Shown: positions 23,401 through 36,924, numbered from the stretch's first letter. The stretch is DNA of 64,000 nt from Pogostemon cablin (GCA_023678885.1 CM042966.1:26674028-26738027), one strand, 5' to 3'. The notes: generated by a model from the sequence alone, not told the origin. Translations and numbers: made by a program.

Positions 23401-26288
23401 TTGTCCATATACTAAGTAGCATTGTTCAATTTCAAGAGCAAAAGAAAAATTAATGAGTTGCAAGTTCACACAACAATTTTCACAAGAGGAATAAAAGCAT
23501 AAAGATGCTTTAAAATTTGCAAGTAAAATGCATATTGGGAAATAAGAGTAGCTAATAGTTACAAAATACAGTACCAATAAATCACAATTATTGAAAATAT
23601 TGTGAATAATAATTTAAAAAAATTATGACATAGTGCTTTCCAACATTTCACGAAGTGGCAAGTTGAAAAAGAACAATTCTTCAGATGTAGAAACCAATGC
23701 TCAGTAGTAATTTACAGGCAATGTAGGTAGACTCGCTCAGTAGTAACCCAACTGTAGAGCAGCGAAGATCAAGCCAAACTCAATTGCTACAGGTCTTGAA
23801 TCTTAGAGAAGTAGAACAAAACAAGATTGAATAACATATGGCTTCCTCCAAACGGGAAAATTGAGAAAGAACTAATGCTTACAAGTTCAAATAGTAGAAA
23901 ATGTTTTAGATTTCCTGAAGAGAGTAAGCATTTGAGCCTCGGTTAATTTTCATTCTTCAATTAGCATCTATATTTTTATCTCTCAGAATTGAGGCAGACT
24001 TGATGCAACCATAGAACTAAAAAGATGAAAAAATGATCATACTTATATTAACTACTTAAATGATTAAAAATTAAAATATGAGACAGAAACATGGATAGTG
24101 TGTTCAACAGATGAAATAGAATTAGCATCTATATTTCTATTTCTCAGAATCGAGGCAGACTTGATGCCCCCATAAGCTATTGTACCAGATAGCAATTAAT
24201 GAAAGTTCATGAATGGGTAATTTTAAGCACACGCCAATATCAACTTTATATACACAAATCACATGGAAAGTCGGATGCTAAAGATTTTTTTTGTGCTTTA
24301 GTATTAGTAGAGTTGCAGAGGTAGCAGTACCTTTTTGATTTGAGGTAGATGGTGGAAACGTAGCTGTAGGTGTGCTCTGAAATTGAGGAGGCCAGAATTA
24401 GACCAACAAAGAGTAGAAATGGGCAGTGGAGAGTAAATGATAATAATGTAAACAACTCAATAGCGGGCACGAGTACAGAAGGGAAGAGAACAAAAGTGCA
24501 ATGCAGTATTAAAGACCTTCCTTCCATCCCATAATACCGGGATGATGAATAAAAATACTATTTTGCATGATAATAACACATCAACAACAGATAAACTAAA
24601 AAGAGATTCATCTCTGGTGTTTCAATAAAAAGCAGTTTTGTATTTTGCAATTTATTCTTAAAGCATTTTTGTTTTGAGTATGGAATGAACAAGGAAATTC
24701 TGCTAGCTACAGTTAGAACTTGCTGTTAACATAACACCAGCATATCGTATTTTCTTTTGCAAGTGTTAGCTAGTTTTTCTTTTCTTGGCGTTATTATTAA
24801 TAAAAGGAGCTTAGCAAATACGAAGGTAAAAAAATAACTGCAAGAAATGATTATAACGCAGAGAAATCGTAAAAGTGTGTAAAAACAAAGGAACTAAATT
24901 ATGAGTAATTACAAATGAAATACGTACCTTTTTTTATGTGTATAAGCTTTGTATTTTAGCGATAACTGCAGCAACTTAAAAAAAAGAAAATTAAGGCATG
25001 ACAGAAATAGTGAAAATAAAGTATCAGGCATGAGGATTTTTACAATGGACAGGTAACAAATAAGAGCAGGTTTATAATATGCATATTTCTACGTTATGTA
25101 AAAGTAAATCTGCCAAGAAAGATTAAATTATTTTTCTTGAGAAGGTTTAGCATATCTAAATGGAGTTAGGCTCTATCCAAGAAATATGATAGGTTTAGTA
25201 TAAAAGATGGTTGAAGCCAATCAAAACAGCAAGAGTGATAACAGTTCACCACTGTAATAGCAGTAAAGCGAAATACTCTTCTTAAATAATGGTGAGCTTT
25301 TAGCTCAAGTTCAAAAATTTAGCAGGGCGACAAACATTTGCCTGTAAACTAAAATGTACACTAAAAACTATAAAAGTCAAATTAATCACAAGATACACCG
25401 GAGTGACACTATATGATCGTAGTGTTAAGATGAATGGAATATGCTACATCAAGGTTGAATTCATTAATTTGAATTGCTGCAACGTTGCGTAGGTATTCTC
25501 AGTAAAAAGTTTACCATAGTGTGATACTATTCATTAAAGGTGGTTTACTCGCTAAGGCAAGGCATCAGGTTATGATTTTTGTTCATTCAAGTAAGACAGT
25601 TGAAAGCCGCTGATAAACTGGTAACGTGTGACATTAACTTTTTGAAATGGATATACTTTGTCTTAGAGTTCCCTCAAAAGTGGCAATTAGGGAAAGACAC
25701 AAACACCCAAAACCAAATCATGCGGCTTATTATTTAATAGCATTCACCTAATTTAAACATGAGTAACATAATATTTTTCGTAGAAAACAATGAATAAGGA
25801 ATTGGGAACTGCATAAAAAAATTATCAAGTTGTACTGTGGTACGCCCAAAATAGAGCAATGAGAATTGATGCAGAGTGAAAGAGAAAGCATAATCGCGAT
25901 TAAATCAATCCCAACGCCAACTAATTATGAATGGGTTACAACCCGATACGCAGAAGAAATTAATTGTCGAAAAGCTATTGAAATTAACACAACGAGAACA
26001 ATAAAATCGAAAGGCAGGCATAAAAAACACTTACGATGCGAAGAAACAGCGCCGGAAACGCAAGAGCTCGTTGTAAGAAATTAGGGGCTGTTGAACTTTA
26101 GATTTGAGATGTAAGATAGAGGAAAAGCGGTTTGATTTGAGATGTAAGAGAGAGGAGAAGCGGTTTTCTGAGGGAGAACAACGTATGTTAAGAAGAGGGA
26201 CACGTGGGCAAAAATCAAAAGGGGGAGAAACTGGCAACGGTGCAATTACCGGACGGTTTACCGGCTAAATCTTCTTTATATATTATTA

Positions 26289-26603
26289 CTCCCTCCGTCC
26301 CATATTCACCGACACTTTAGATACGGAGTTTAAGAAAAGTTATTTTTTGACCAACTTTATTAACTTTTTAAGGGTATTGTGGTATTTTTAGATAGTAAAT
26401 AATTTATAAAGGGTATTGTGGTATTTTTAGATAGTAAATAAATTATAAAGTATGTTATGTGTGTAAGGTGGGAGTGGTACTTTTGAAATTAAGATAACTT
26501 TTGAGGTTTTTGGTTAATGCGAAATTTTCTTTTTTGGGTGGTGAACATAAGTGTGGGACGGACGAAAACGGAAAGTGTGAACATAAGTGTGGGACGGAGG
26601 GAG
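26289..26603. mobile_element. Stowaway-type MITE, copy 2
   Basis: This is the counterpart of 13996-14309 with the same CTCCCTCCGTCCCA / GTGGGACGGAGGGAG ends and TA flanks. The length is 315 bp. Confidence 0.9.
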
Positions 26604-26626
26604 TATATAGTAAAGATATGTCTTTT

Positions 26627-26684
<58 letters not shown>

Positions 26685-27308
26685 ATAATAGAATGCGGTG
26701 CAGTGTAATTTTACATGAAAATCGAAATTGCATCAATCAAGCGGTACGGTTTTTCCGATAAAATTAACCACGGTTTAAATAAAAAATCACTAAGTGCGGT
26801 ACAATGCGGTGCGGCTCGATCGGTTTTTGCGTTTTTAAAATTTTTATGCCCATGCCTAAAATCAACACCAACGCAGGATAAAATAGGAATAAAAAGAAGG
26901 TAAGTAATAAAATACAGTAAATTATTTCTAATAGGATTTAGAAAACCAATAATTATAGTATGTTTTTTTTGAATTTTTTGCCGATTTTAATTTGGCAAAT
27001 ACTAGTGTGCACCAGTTTTTAAGGTGCACCAAAAAACCCAAATTCAATTGATCCATCATATATAAATAATTTTGACTCATATTTCATTCTCTTCCTTTTC
27101 TCCTGATGTCTATCCTAAATTCCTCTCTCTCCTTATTTCCTTCTCCCCTTATTCTCCTCACTTTCTCCCTCTCCTAATTTTTTCACTCTCTCTCTCCTAA
27201 TATTCAAATATTTTTGGAATTAATTTTAAAAATTTTTATTCAATTCAAATTAATATTAATGAACTTTTTAAAGCGACATGTATTAATGTATATGATTGTA
27301 TTTATAAC

Positions 27309-28619
27309 TGTATTACTTTTTTTAAAGTAGTGTATAAAACTAAAAATATAAAAAAACTAAAAATACGTAATACAGTTATTAAGAAAATCTTATACACTAT
27401 TGAATTACAAAAAATACAATATCTGATATCGAAAATTTGAGACAATATATGGATCACACATTTGAAGTATAGTAAACAAATTCACCAGGATACTTTTTTC
27501 AATCACAGTAAACGTTTTCTCTTTATTATTCTTACCCTCATATCCACTACTTTAACACATATACATTACCTATTAATAAGTAATACAGTATTATAAAAAA
27601 AGTAATACAGTTTAACATTATATTTTTTTCTTAACGACAAGATTGAAAATCTGCGTCTAATCTAGCAACAACATTGTCGAAATCTGCTACACTCCTACCC
27701 TTCGCCAACCACCATGACCACCGGAATCCCTGATTGAGGTCGACAACGAGCCACCAGCCCCGTTGACCGCGGTGCTGACCACCAGCCCAGTCGACCGCGA
27801 CGCCAACCAGAGATCTGTCCCCGTCGCTGCAACATCCAGCCGTAATTGTAGACGGACGGTTGTGAGAGAAAAGAGAGAAAATAGACGAACGGAACGATGC
27901 AACAGCATGAAGAAAGAGACGGTGGATGGAGGACGGCACATACGAGGCAGCTCGAAGGCGTAGATCTGGGTGCGCAATAGGCGGAGAGGTTGAGAGAGAA
28001 AGAGAGGCGTGGAGAGGCAGATTGCGTGATGACTAAATGACATATTTGTCATATTAGGATTTATATAGTTTACCCATTATAATAATATGGATCCTATTTT
28101 TAGTGTGCACCAATTGTACAATAGATCAACTCTTTTAATTTTATATACATATAAGTAATGTGAAATAATACGTATAAAAATGTATTAATTGATGCGAGAG
28201 TGTATTTAAAGAAAAAATAATCAGTATTAATTGAGAAGAAATAAAATAGGTGTATTGGGATTAATTATATCAGTGATAGATATTAAAGTTTAAAGCATTA
28301 TAATGAGGAAAAATAGAAAAACAAAATCTACTTCTAATTTACGCAACCACTATAATCTACACACCAAAATGTGTGTATATTAACACACGAACACAAAACA
28401 GAGAGCTCTGAGCTAATATATCATCGTAAAAGGCGAGCTAAATCTCCGTCTTCCATGATACACTCCAATTCCATCATATATAATTCCATCTAACCTTCAA
28501 TCTCCTAATCTACTCTTCATTCATCTATAATCTTGTTATATTCTCTGAACCCTTGTGAAACTTTCTTTCTCCCCCCAAAAATGAACAAAATCATGCTTTT
28601 CCATTGTGATATGTCATAG
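27309..28619. other. Spacer with a GC-rich island and leader-like sequence
   Basis: At 27640-28020 a GC-richer block carries overlapping ORFs on both strands (102 and 121 codons on the minus strand) that look like low-complexity coding shadow; I do not recognise a protein. It may be gene DNA carried in a transposon, since GTGCACCA strings lie on either side (about 27005 and 28103). From 28380 to 28619 the DNA is CT-rich and ends in a 3' splice site (ATGTCATAG) for the exon that follows. Confidence 0.4.
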
Positions 28620-28697
28620 GTGGATGGTGTGAATGCCCTTGCTGTTAAACAAGCATGTAAGTTTGCAAAGGAATGTGTCCTTCAGAATGGACCTATT
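28620..28697 (+). pseudogene. Pyruvate dehydrogenase E1-alpha, single internal exon fragment
   Basis: The 26 codons read VDGVNALAVKQACKFAKECV then LQNGPI. They match the conserved stretch of mitochondrial PDH E1-alpha (thiamine-diphosphate dependent subunit of the pyruvate dehydrogenase complex) that precedes the LEMDTYRYHGHSMSDPG block. The exon is bounded by a CATAG acceptor and a GTGAGT donor and is open in frame, so it was copied or left behind as genomic DNA, not as cDNA. The neighbouring exons are missing: the next 250 bases contain no match to the following block. Two further exons of the same gene lie 19 kb downstream at 47704-47910 in the same orientation. It is not a functional gene as seen. 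Confidence 0.8.
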
Positions 28698-29940
28698 GTG
28701 AGTTTATAATTAAGTTTTCTCGCCAATTTGGCCCTTATATTCCTGAATAAGCTGCTTCATTATGTAGGCCTCACGTGTCTCTTCATTTTAATATTTTTTT
28801 GTTCATAAATATTTAGTTAATGAGTCATATTGGAACCCTATAGTGAAGCTAGAAGATATGAAGACCATTTTTATATTATCACTAATTTTTGTATATTTGG
28901 GAAAATAAGGAGTCTTTGTAAGTATGGATATTTGAATATTGAATTTGTTGAAATCGCAACTTAAACCACGATCAAGAAAATAAGAATTGAATGATTACGA
29001 TTTGTATTTTGTGTAAAGTGTGATTGTGTGTTGTAAATGGAACTAAGAACGCTCAATTTACGTGGTTCGATCGTAAGATCTACGTCCACAGATGACAGGA
29101 GCTCTTATTAATCAACAAAAGGCAGAGCTTTGCACACCAACTGCTCACTAAAATATAAGAACCAACTCACACTTAAATGATGAACAAAGATGGGAGCCAA
29201 ACTTATAGACTAATGCGAGCAGCAGTTTTCATAGGCTCCCTCCAGCTTGTATAACTCCCTACTATAACTGATTAACTGACCAATGGCAAGCCTACACCTT
29301 GGAAGTATAATCCAGCTAAGAATCATATAGAGTAACCACTCTTTAGCCCATAAAATCTGTCAACATCACCTCTTGCTTAACTAACACCAGTTTCAACCTC
29401 TAGCTTATTCATTTATGCGTGCGCTACCAAACTTAATCCAACCATCGGCACCCATTTATGAGCTTAGTAATGTCCATACAAGCTACCAAACTTAATCCAA
29501 CCATCTGCACCCATTTATGAGCTTAGTAATGTCCATACAAGTTACAACAGCTCCACTCCATACAACATGATCAAATGAAGGGTTACATGCATCACAATTC
29601 ACAGAATTTGTGGTAATTTCTGGTTTTAAATCAAAGATAAAATAAAAGTAGACTGGTTATGATCACTTTTAATAGCTCATTCTGAAGGAAATACCTTTGA
29701 ATTGTTATTTTAGATTGAGTAGTGAGATTACCTTGCTGATGAAATCATGAACATCCTCTAATCTGGTAACTTTAGCAGTAGTAGCACTCCTTTAAACCAT
29801 GCATTCAATAGTCTTCCATGCTGTCTCTATATATGATACTTGCACCAGAAACTCTGTTTTGGATCAGTCCACAATGTAATAGAGCTCTTTATTATTGAAT
29901 CTATTCACATCCTCGAAATGGACATGAACTTAAGTCTCAA
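28698..29940. other. Spacer with LTR-retrotransposon-like fragment
   Basis: No gene is visible. At about 29036-29100 the string TTTACGTGGTTCGATCGTAA followed by ATCTACGTCCACAG resembles a sequence common in plant retroelement and intronic repeats. Near 29428-29540 a 66-bp unit containing CAAACTTAATCCAACCATC is repeated in tandem. Assignment to a family is uncertain. Confidence 0.35.
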
Positions 29941-30242
29941 TTTTGCTACAAATTGATAAGAGTAAGCGTACTCTATCGTTGTGTGTAGACATGGTGACCA
30001 AGTGCAAAATTATAATATCGAACTCAAGGGAGAAAGTGATGTATCCGTATTCGAAAGATGTTTCACTCTAGAAGGACTAATCAATAAAGGGGAGGTTAAT
30101 TACACTACAATTAATTAACAACTAGAAAAGCAATCAAAGATAGAAAATGTACAAATGAGGTGGATGATGGATGAATGGATTAAATGTGAGATGGATTCCA
30201 AATGATACAAGGATGAAATTAGCATAATCATGGTATAGAAAA

Positions 30243-33200
30243 TCTAGAGTTTATGCAACCAATTCTAAAATGTCATAAGCAATGAAATAAGGGCAATCTC
30301 ATAAGTTCCCCTAATCCCTATGGCCAAGGTGATTAGGTTCTCAACACATTACAAGTTTCAAGCACATAAGATTGTATCTCACTTTCAATTCCCTTAGAAG
30401 GTACTATGATTATAAGATTGAGTTCCCCTCACTCAATTAATCACCAAATATGATCATCAATTAAATGTTCTACTATGAATGTTCTAAGCACACAAAGGTG
30501 TTGCCACACACTTCACATACTAACATACAAAATTCATATTATAACATGATTCAATTAAATCCCTAAACACAATATTGGAATGACCATCCTAATATCATAA
30601 ATGGAAAATTTAACCACACACATCATAATATAAATAAAGTAAATCATGTATCATAAGAGAAATTACACAAAGCTTAATCAACATTAGAATTTAATTGCAT
30701 AAAATCCAAATCAACCAACACCAATCATAATTGCTAATCTCACAAAGAGATTAGTCTAACATAGTATCAAGAAAAACAAAATAAAGTGTCTCACAAAATT
30801 CCATGATTAAACCTAAGAAAATTACAAAATAAAATAAATTATCCCCTTGAATTTCTTCTCTTGGAGTCTCTATCTCTCTTGTAATTCTCAATCCCCTTGC
30901 TTCCTTGATCAATTGGAATGGGTGATGGGTGATGGAGAAATTTGATGGAATGAAGGATGGAGTGTGTGTGAAGTGGGAGGTGTAGCCTCCAAGTGGAGGA
31001 ATGGGAATGGGGGCTCCAAAGATGAAGATGAGGGTATTTATATGTATGGAGAATTAAGGAAATTAGGGCACAAATTGGTTCATGGGCCTAAGTGGAGAAA
31101 ATGGGCTTTAGTGGAGAAATGGACCTTTTTTTATGCAAGCAATTCTAGAGTTTATGCAACCAATTCTAACATGTCATAAGCAATGAAATAAGGGCAATCA
31201 CATAAGTTCCCCTAATCCCTATGGCCAAGGTGATTAGGTTCTTAACTCATTACAAGTTTCAAGCACATAAGATTGTATCTCACTCTCAATTCCCTTAGAA
31301 GGTACTATGATTATAAGATTGGGTTCCCCTCACTCAATTAATCACCAAATATGATCATCAATTAAATGTTCTACTATGAATGTTCTAAGCACACAAAGGT
31401 GTTGTCACACACTTCACATACTAACATACAAAATTCATATTATAACATGATTCAATTAAATCCCTAAACACAATATTGGAATGACCATCCTAATATCATA
31501 AATAGAGAATTTAACCACACACATCATAACGTAAATAAAGTAAATCATGTATCATAAGAGAAATTACACAAAGCTCAATCAACATTAGAATTTAATTGCA
31601 TAAAATCCAAATCAACCAACACCAATCATAATTGCTAATCTCACAAAGAGATTAGCCTAACATAGTATCAAGAAAAATAAAATAAAGTGTCTCACAAAAT
31701 TCCATGATTAAACCTAAGAAAATTACAAAATAAAATTAATTATCCCCTTGAATTTCTTCACTTGGAGTCTCTATCTTCTCTTGTAATTCTCAATCCCCTT
31801 GCTTCCTTGATCAATTGGAATGAGTGATGGGTGATGGAGAAATTTGATGGAATGAAGGATGGAGTGTGTTTGAAGTAGGAGGTGTAGCCTCCAAGTGGAG
31901 GAATGGGAATGAGGGCTCCAAAGATGAAGGTGAGGGTATTTATATGTATGGAGAATTAAGGAAATTAGGGCACAAATTGGTTCATGGGCCTAAGTGGAGA
32001 AAATGGGCTTTAGTGGAGAAATGGACCTTTTTTTATGCAAGCAATTCTAGAGTTTATGCAACCAATTCTAACATGTCATAAGCAATGAAATAAGGGCAAT
32101 CACATAAGTTCCCCTAATCCCTATGGCCAAGGTGATTAGGTTCTTAACTCATTACAAGTTTCAAGCACATAAGATTGTATCTCACTCTCAATTCCCTTAG
32201 AAGGTACTATGATTATAAGATTGGGTTCCCCTCACTCAATTAATCACCAAATATGATCATCAATTAAATGTTCTACTATGAATGTTCTAAGCACACAAAG
32301 GTGTTGTCACACACTTCACATACTAACATACAAAATTCATATTATAACATGATTCAATTAAATCCCTAAACACAATATTGGAATGACCATCCTAATATCA
32401 TAAATAGAGAATTTAACCACACACATCATAACGTAAATAAAGTAAATCATGTATCATAAGAGAAATTACACAAAGCTCAATCAACATTAGAATTTAATTG
32501 CATAAAATCCAAATCAACCAACACCAATCATAATTGCTAATCTCACAAAGAGATTAGCCTAACATAGTATCAAGAAAAATAAAATAAAGTGTCTCACAAA
32601 ATTCCATGATTAAACCTAAGAAAATTACAAAATAAAATTAATTATCCCCTTGAATTTCTTCACTTGGAGTCTCTATCTTCTCTTGTAATTCTCAATCCCC
32701 TTGCTTCCTTGATCAATTGGAATGAGTGATGGGTGATGGAGAAATTTGATGGAATGAAGGATGGAGTGTGTTTGAAGTAGGAGGTGTAGCCTCCAAGTGG
32801 AGGAATGGGAATGAGGGCTCCAAAGATGAAGGTGAGGGTATTTATATGTATGGAGAATTAAGGAAATTAGGGCACAAATTGGTTCATGGGCCTAAGTGGA
32901 GAAAATGGGCTTTAGTGGAGAAATGGACATTTTTTTATGCAAGCAATTCTAGAGTTTATGCAACCAATTCTAACATGTCATAAGCAATGAAATAAGGGCA
33001 ATCACATAAGTTCCCCTAATCCCTATGACCAAGGTGATTAGGTTCTTAACTCATTACAAGTTTCAAGCACATAAGATTGTATCTCACTCTCAATTCCCTT
33101 AGAAGGTACTATGATTATAAGATTGGGTTCCCCTCACTCAATTAATCACCAAATATGATCATCAATTAAATGTTCTACTATGAATGTTCTAAGCACACAA

Positions 33201-33788
33201 AGGTGTTGCCACACACTTCACATACTAACATACAAAATTCATATTATAACATGATTCAATTAAATCCATAAACACAATATTGGAATGACCATCCTAATAT
33301 CATAAATAGAGAATTTAACAACACACATCATAATATAAATAAAGTAAATCATGTATCATAAGAGAAATTACACAAAGCTCAATCAACATTAGAATTTAAT
33401 TGTATAAAATCCAAATCAACCAACACCAATCATAATTGCTAATCTCACAAAGAGATTAGCCTAACATAGTATCAAGAAAAACAAAATAAAGTGTCTTACA
33501 AAATTTCATGATTAAACTTAAGAAAATTACAAAATAAAATTAATTCTCCCCTTGAATTTCTTCACTTGGAGTCTCTATCTTCTCTTGTAATTCTCAATCC
33601 CCTTGCTTCCTTGATCAATTGGAATGGGTGATGGAGGAATTTGATGGAATGAAGGATGGAGTGTGTGTGAAGTGGGAGCTGTAGCCTCCAAGTGGAGGAA
33701 TGGGAATGAGAGCTCCAAAGATGAAGATGAGGGTATTTATATATATGGAGAGTTAAGGAAATTAGGGCACAAATTGGTTCATGGGCCG
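30243..33788. repeat. Tandem array of about four 902-bp repeats
   Basis: Units start at TCTAGAGTTTATGCAACC: 30243, 31144, 32046 and 32948, giving periods of 901, 902 and 902. The last unit breaks off at about 33788 (CATGGGCC). Units 2 and 3 are almost identical. Unit 1 and the partial unit 4 differ more, which suggests recent amplification or correction in the middle. Each unit has a hypothetical plus-strand ORF of 70-71 codons (30964, 31866, 32768, 33663) created by the repeat itself. The DNA just before the array (29950-30120, AGTAAGCGTACTCTATCG and following) resembles noncoding parts of plant LTR retrotransposons. I therefore suspect a tandemly amplified retroelement fragment, but cannot prove it. 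Confidence 0.9.
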
Positions 33789-34268
33789 AATAAGTTTGAG
33801 TGTTACTTTCAAAAAATATATGTTAGTCGAATTGGTCATCCGGAGATTTATGAAATTCGCTTTATTAGTATCTAGGAAGGAGGTTCAAAACTGTTCGCGC
33901 ATCATCTTATGATGTATTTTTATTGAAATAGCATGAATGAACAATAGGACGTCTAGAAAACCAAATCAATTGCACTACACCTGAAACCTTAGAGCTGTTA
34001 CTTCTCTCTTGATTCAATCTCAAATATTCCTTACTTTAATTTATTTTGTTAATTGTTATTTAAATTCTTTAGTAATTAATCATATTTAATCACTTAGAAA
34101 TTGATTACTTTCATTCTAGTTGAATAGTAATATAAAATAAATAAATAGTTAGTTGTCTCAGTTGGAACAGTATTAATTTTAACTGGGGTACTTGCCATTA
34201 CAATTGACATCCCTACACTTGGGGATTTTAATTGAAGTGCGCTAAAATAGCCTAACACAAATACACAT
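33789..34268. other. Short spacer, no gene seen
   Basis: AT-rich DNA following the 902-bp array. No ORF with recognisable features. Confidence 0.5.
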
Positions 34269-35121
34269 ATGTTCTCGTTAGAGTATCTGGAAATCATTGT
34301 CTCATTGTCATCCCTAGGTCTGTGCTCTATTCTTTACTCTTATTTATGGTCATTGCGTATGACTATTAAGAAAAACTATCTACATTCAAAATTATATGAA
34401 ATTCTAACATTAGAAGGTGTTAAAGTACGTCTTGATATTAATACACGTTCAAAGCACTGTTATCTATATGACATTTGGCCTGCAGAACCTAATTACCTAG
34501 TGTTTAACTGTACAGTGCATTGCACAGACGGGAATACATTACAATATAATCTCTTATTTGAATTTTACCCAATCCCACCTTTTATTTTTAATTTGATGTT
34601 GTTATATTAATTATAATATTTTTTATATGAAATTATATATATATTTAATTCTTTGCATATAATATATATTTTTAATGGTTTTTGTTTTCAACATTATGAA
34701 ATTTTATATTATTAATTATTTAGGTACCCCAACTTATTTATGGATACTCATACCCGTATCCATTTAAATATCCACCACGTACCTGTCTCATTTAAAAATT
34801 CATTACAATATATGTCCATCCCAAACTCGTTTATTAATACACGCAAGTTACTTGTATCCATTTAATACATTTTTTAAATATATTTTATATTTATTAGTGA
34901 TTGAATTAATCTTTTAAATAAATAATTACACTGTTATTAAATTAAAAAAATGAATTGTTTTGAAAAATATATTATGATACCCGTACCCATCCCAAACCCG
35001 TTAATCAATACCCTGTTTATTTTATAGTTACTTATATATTTTTTATAAATTAATATTTTAATAAAACTTATTCTATTATTAATTAAATATATAAATATAA
35101 TATAAATTCTATTAATATATA

Positions 35122-35197
<76 letters not shown>

Positions 35198-36120
35198 GGT
35201 ACCCGTGGTTATTGAGGCATTACGCGTACCCGTCCCAAATTCTAAAGGGTTTTTTATAATTATTCGTACTCATTCCAAATCAATTTACAACTACACATAT
35301 CCTTCCCGTTAGAGTATCCGGAAATACTTATTTCATTATCAATCCCTAGGTCCGTGCTCTGTTCTTTACTCTTATTTATGGTCGTTGCGTATGACTATTA
35401 AGAAAAACTGTGTACATTAAAATCATACGGAATTCTAACATTAGAAGGTGTTAAAGTACGTCTTGATATTAATAAATGTTCAAAGCACTGTTACTTATAT
35501 GACATTTCGCCTGCAGAACTTAATCACCTAGTGTTTACCCGTACAGTGCTTTGCACGGAAGAAAATACATTAGAATATATAATCCCCTTACATGAAAGGA
35601 AATATAGGTCAACTATTTACCTTTTATTTTTAAGTTGATGTCGTTATATTAATTATAGTATTTTTATATGAATTTATATATTTTTGAAGTTATATTTTTA
35701 ATTCTTTGCATATAATATATATCTTTAATGTTTTTTGTTTTCAACATTACGAAATTTTATATTATTAATTATTTAGGTACCCCTACTTATTTATGAATAC
35801 CCATACTCGTATCCATTTAAATATCCCCGTACCAGTCTCATTTAAAAATTCATTACAATATATGTCCATCCCAAACTCGTTTATTAATACACGCAAGTTA
35901 CTTGTACCCATTTGATACATTTTTTAAATATATTTTATATTTTTTAGTGATTGAATTAATCTTTTGAATAAATAATTACACTGTTATTAAACTAAAAATA
36001 TATTATGATATTCGTATTCATCCCAAACCCGTTAATCAATACCCGTTTATTTATAGTTATTTATATATTTTTTTATAAATTAATATTTTAATAAAAATTA
36101 TTCTATTATTAATTAAATAT

Positions 36121-36183
<63 letters not shown>

Positions 36184-36190
36184 GGGGTAC
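34269..36190. repeat. Tandem duplication of about 1.03 kb with TACCCG-type repeats and TA tracts
   Basis: The block starting GTTAGAGTATCTGGAAA (34277) recurs from 35308 (GTTAGAGTATCCGGAAA), an offset of 1031. Both units contain a CCTAGTGTTTA string beside a hairpin, a stretch of degenerate GTACCCAT / ACCCGT motifs (34730-35000 and 35770-36060), and end in a long TA microsatellite (35127-35187 and 36127-36180). Divergence is perhaps 10-15 percent, so this is older than the 12-kb duplication. A 113-codon ORF in unit 1 is broken in unit 2 and is not considered a gene. Confidence 0.85.
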
Positions 36191-36351
36191 CCACACATAT
36201 TTAGGCATTAAAAAAATTCTATTATTTTAATTAAAATTTAATAAATATAATTAAAAAATTAACTATTAAGAATTGATATCCTACAACCCTAACTGCTAAA
36301 TATTAAACTCTAAATTTTAAACCCTAAACCCTAATTATATACATATGTGTG

Positions 36352-36401
<50 letters not shown>

Positions 36402-36924
36402 GTTGAATAGTGAATACATGTTTCTTAATAATTATATATTTTTTTACAAATTTGAAGATCAAGAAATAATGTATTTTTAATATATAACGAAATAAAGTAA
36501 TGTTAAATATTGACCATCCATTCATGCAACATATGCTCAATTAGCAGTAAGAAGATCAAAAGGCATCACATTTTAAATATATTATGAAATAAAGTAATGG
36601 AAAATATTGTGGGGGTATATAGAAATTCTAACATACAATAAATCATCAATAATACAATGTTTTTAAATAAATACTAAAACTTTTACAACCATAAATATTA
36701 ATTGCTTTCATGTCTAATAAATATAATATGTCTTACCAGCTGTTGTGAGTGCTCTATTAGTTCTAAAAGTTGCGAGTGTCAACAGTTTAATACAAATGAA
36801 ATAAAAGTTAGGGTTGGGAATGATGTGTAGCTTTATTTAATAGAAAATCAATTGCTTTCATGTCTAATAAATGTTATATGTCTTACCAGCTATTGTGAGT
36901 GCTCTATTAGCTAGCAAACCAAGT

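Larger units (their letters stand above)
14889..27308. repeat. Large tandem duplication, copy 2 (about 12.4 kb)
   Basis: This is the direct repeat of 2536-14888. The junction reads TTTATAACAAAACAAGCTCG at 14881-14900, so the end of copy 1 abuts the start of copy 2 with no spacer. After 27308 the sequence continues into unique DNA (TGTATTACTTTTTTT). Copy 2 has its own changes: a 53-bp internal duplication in the solo LTR (about 18383-18487), a much shorter TA microsatellite at 23031, a shorter TA tract at 26633 and about 155 bp of extra DNA at 26682-26836. A short duplication at 4386-4487 exists only in copy 1. Confidence 0.95.

Noticed and set aside
27631..28052. Minus-strand ORFs of 102 and 121 codons
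   Set aside because: Two overlapping frames are open over the same GC-rich DNA with no recognisable motif, so neither is supported as a protein.
30243..33788. CRISPR-like or phage array
   Set aside because: Units of 902 bp without short spacers in a plant genome; a tandem repeat, not a CRISPR array.
30964..33875. Four similar 70-71 codon ORFs at 902-bp spacing
   Set aside because: They recur only because the DNA unit is repeated. No recognisable motif, and the fourth diverges after the unit breaks off.
34269..34610. 113-codon ORF
   Set aside because: The duplicated unit at 35300 does not keep the frame, and no motif is visible.
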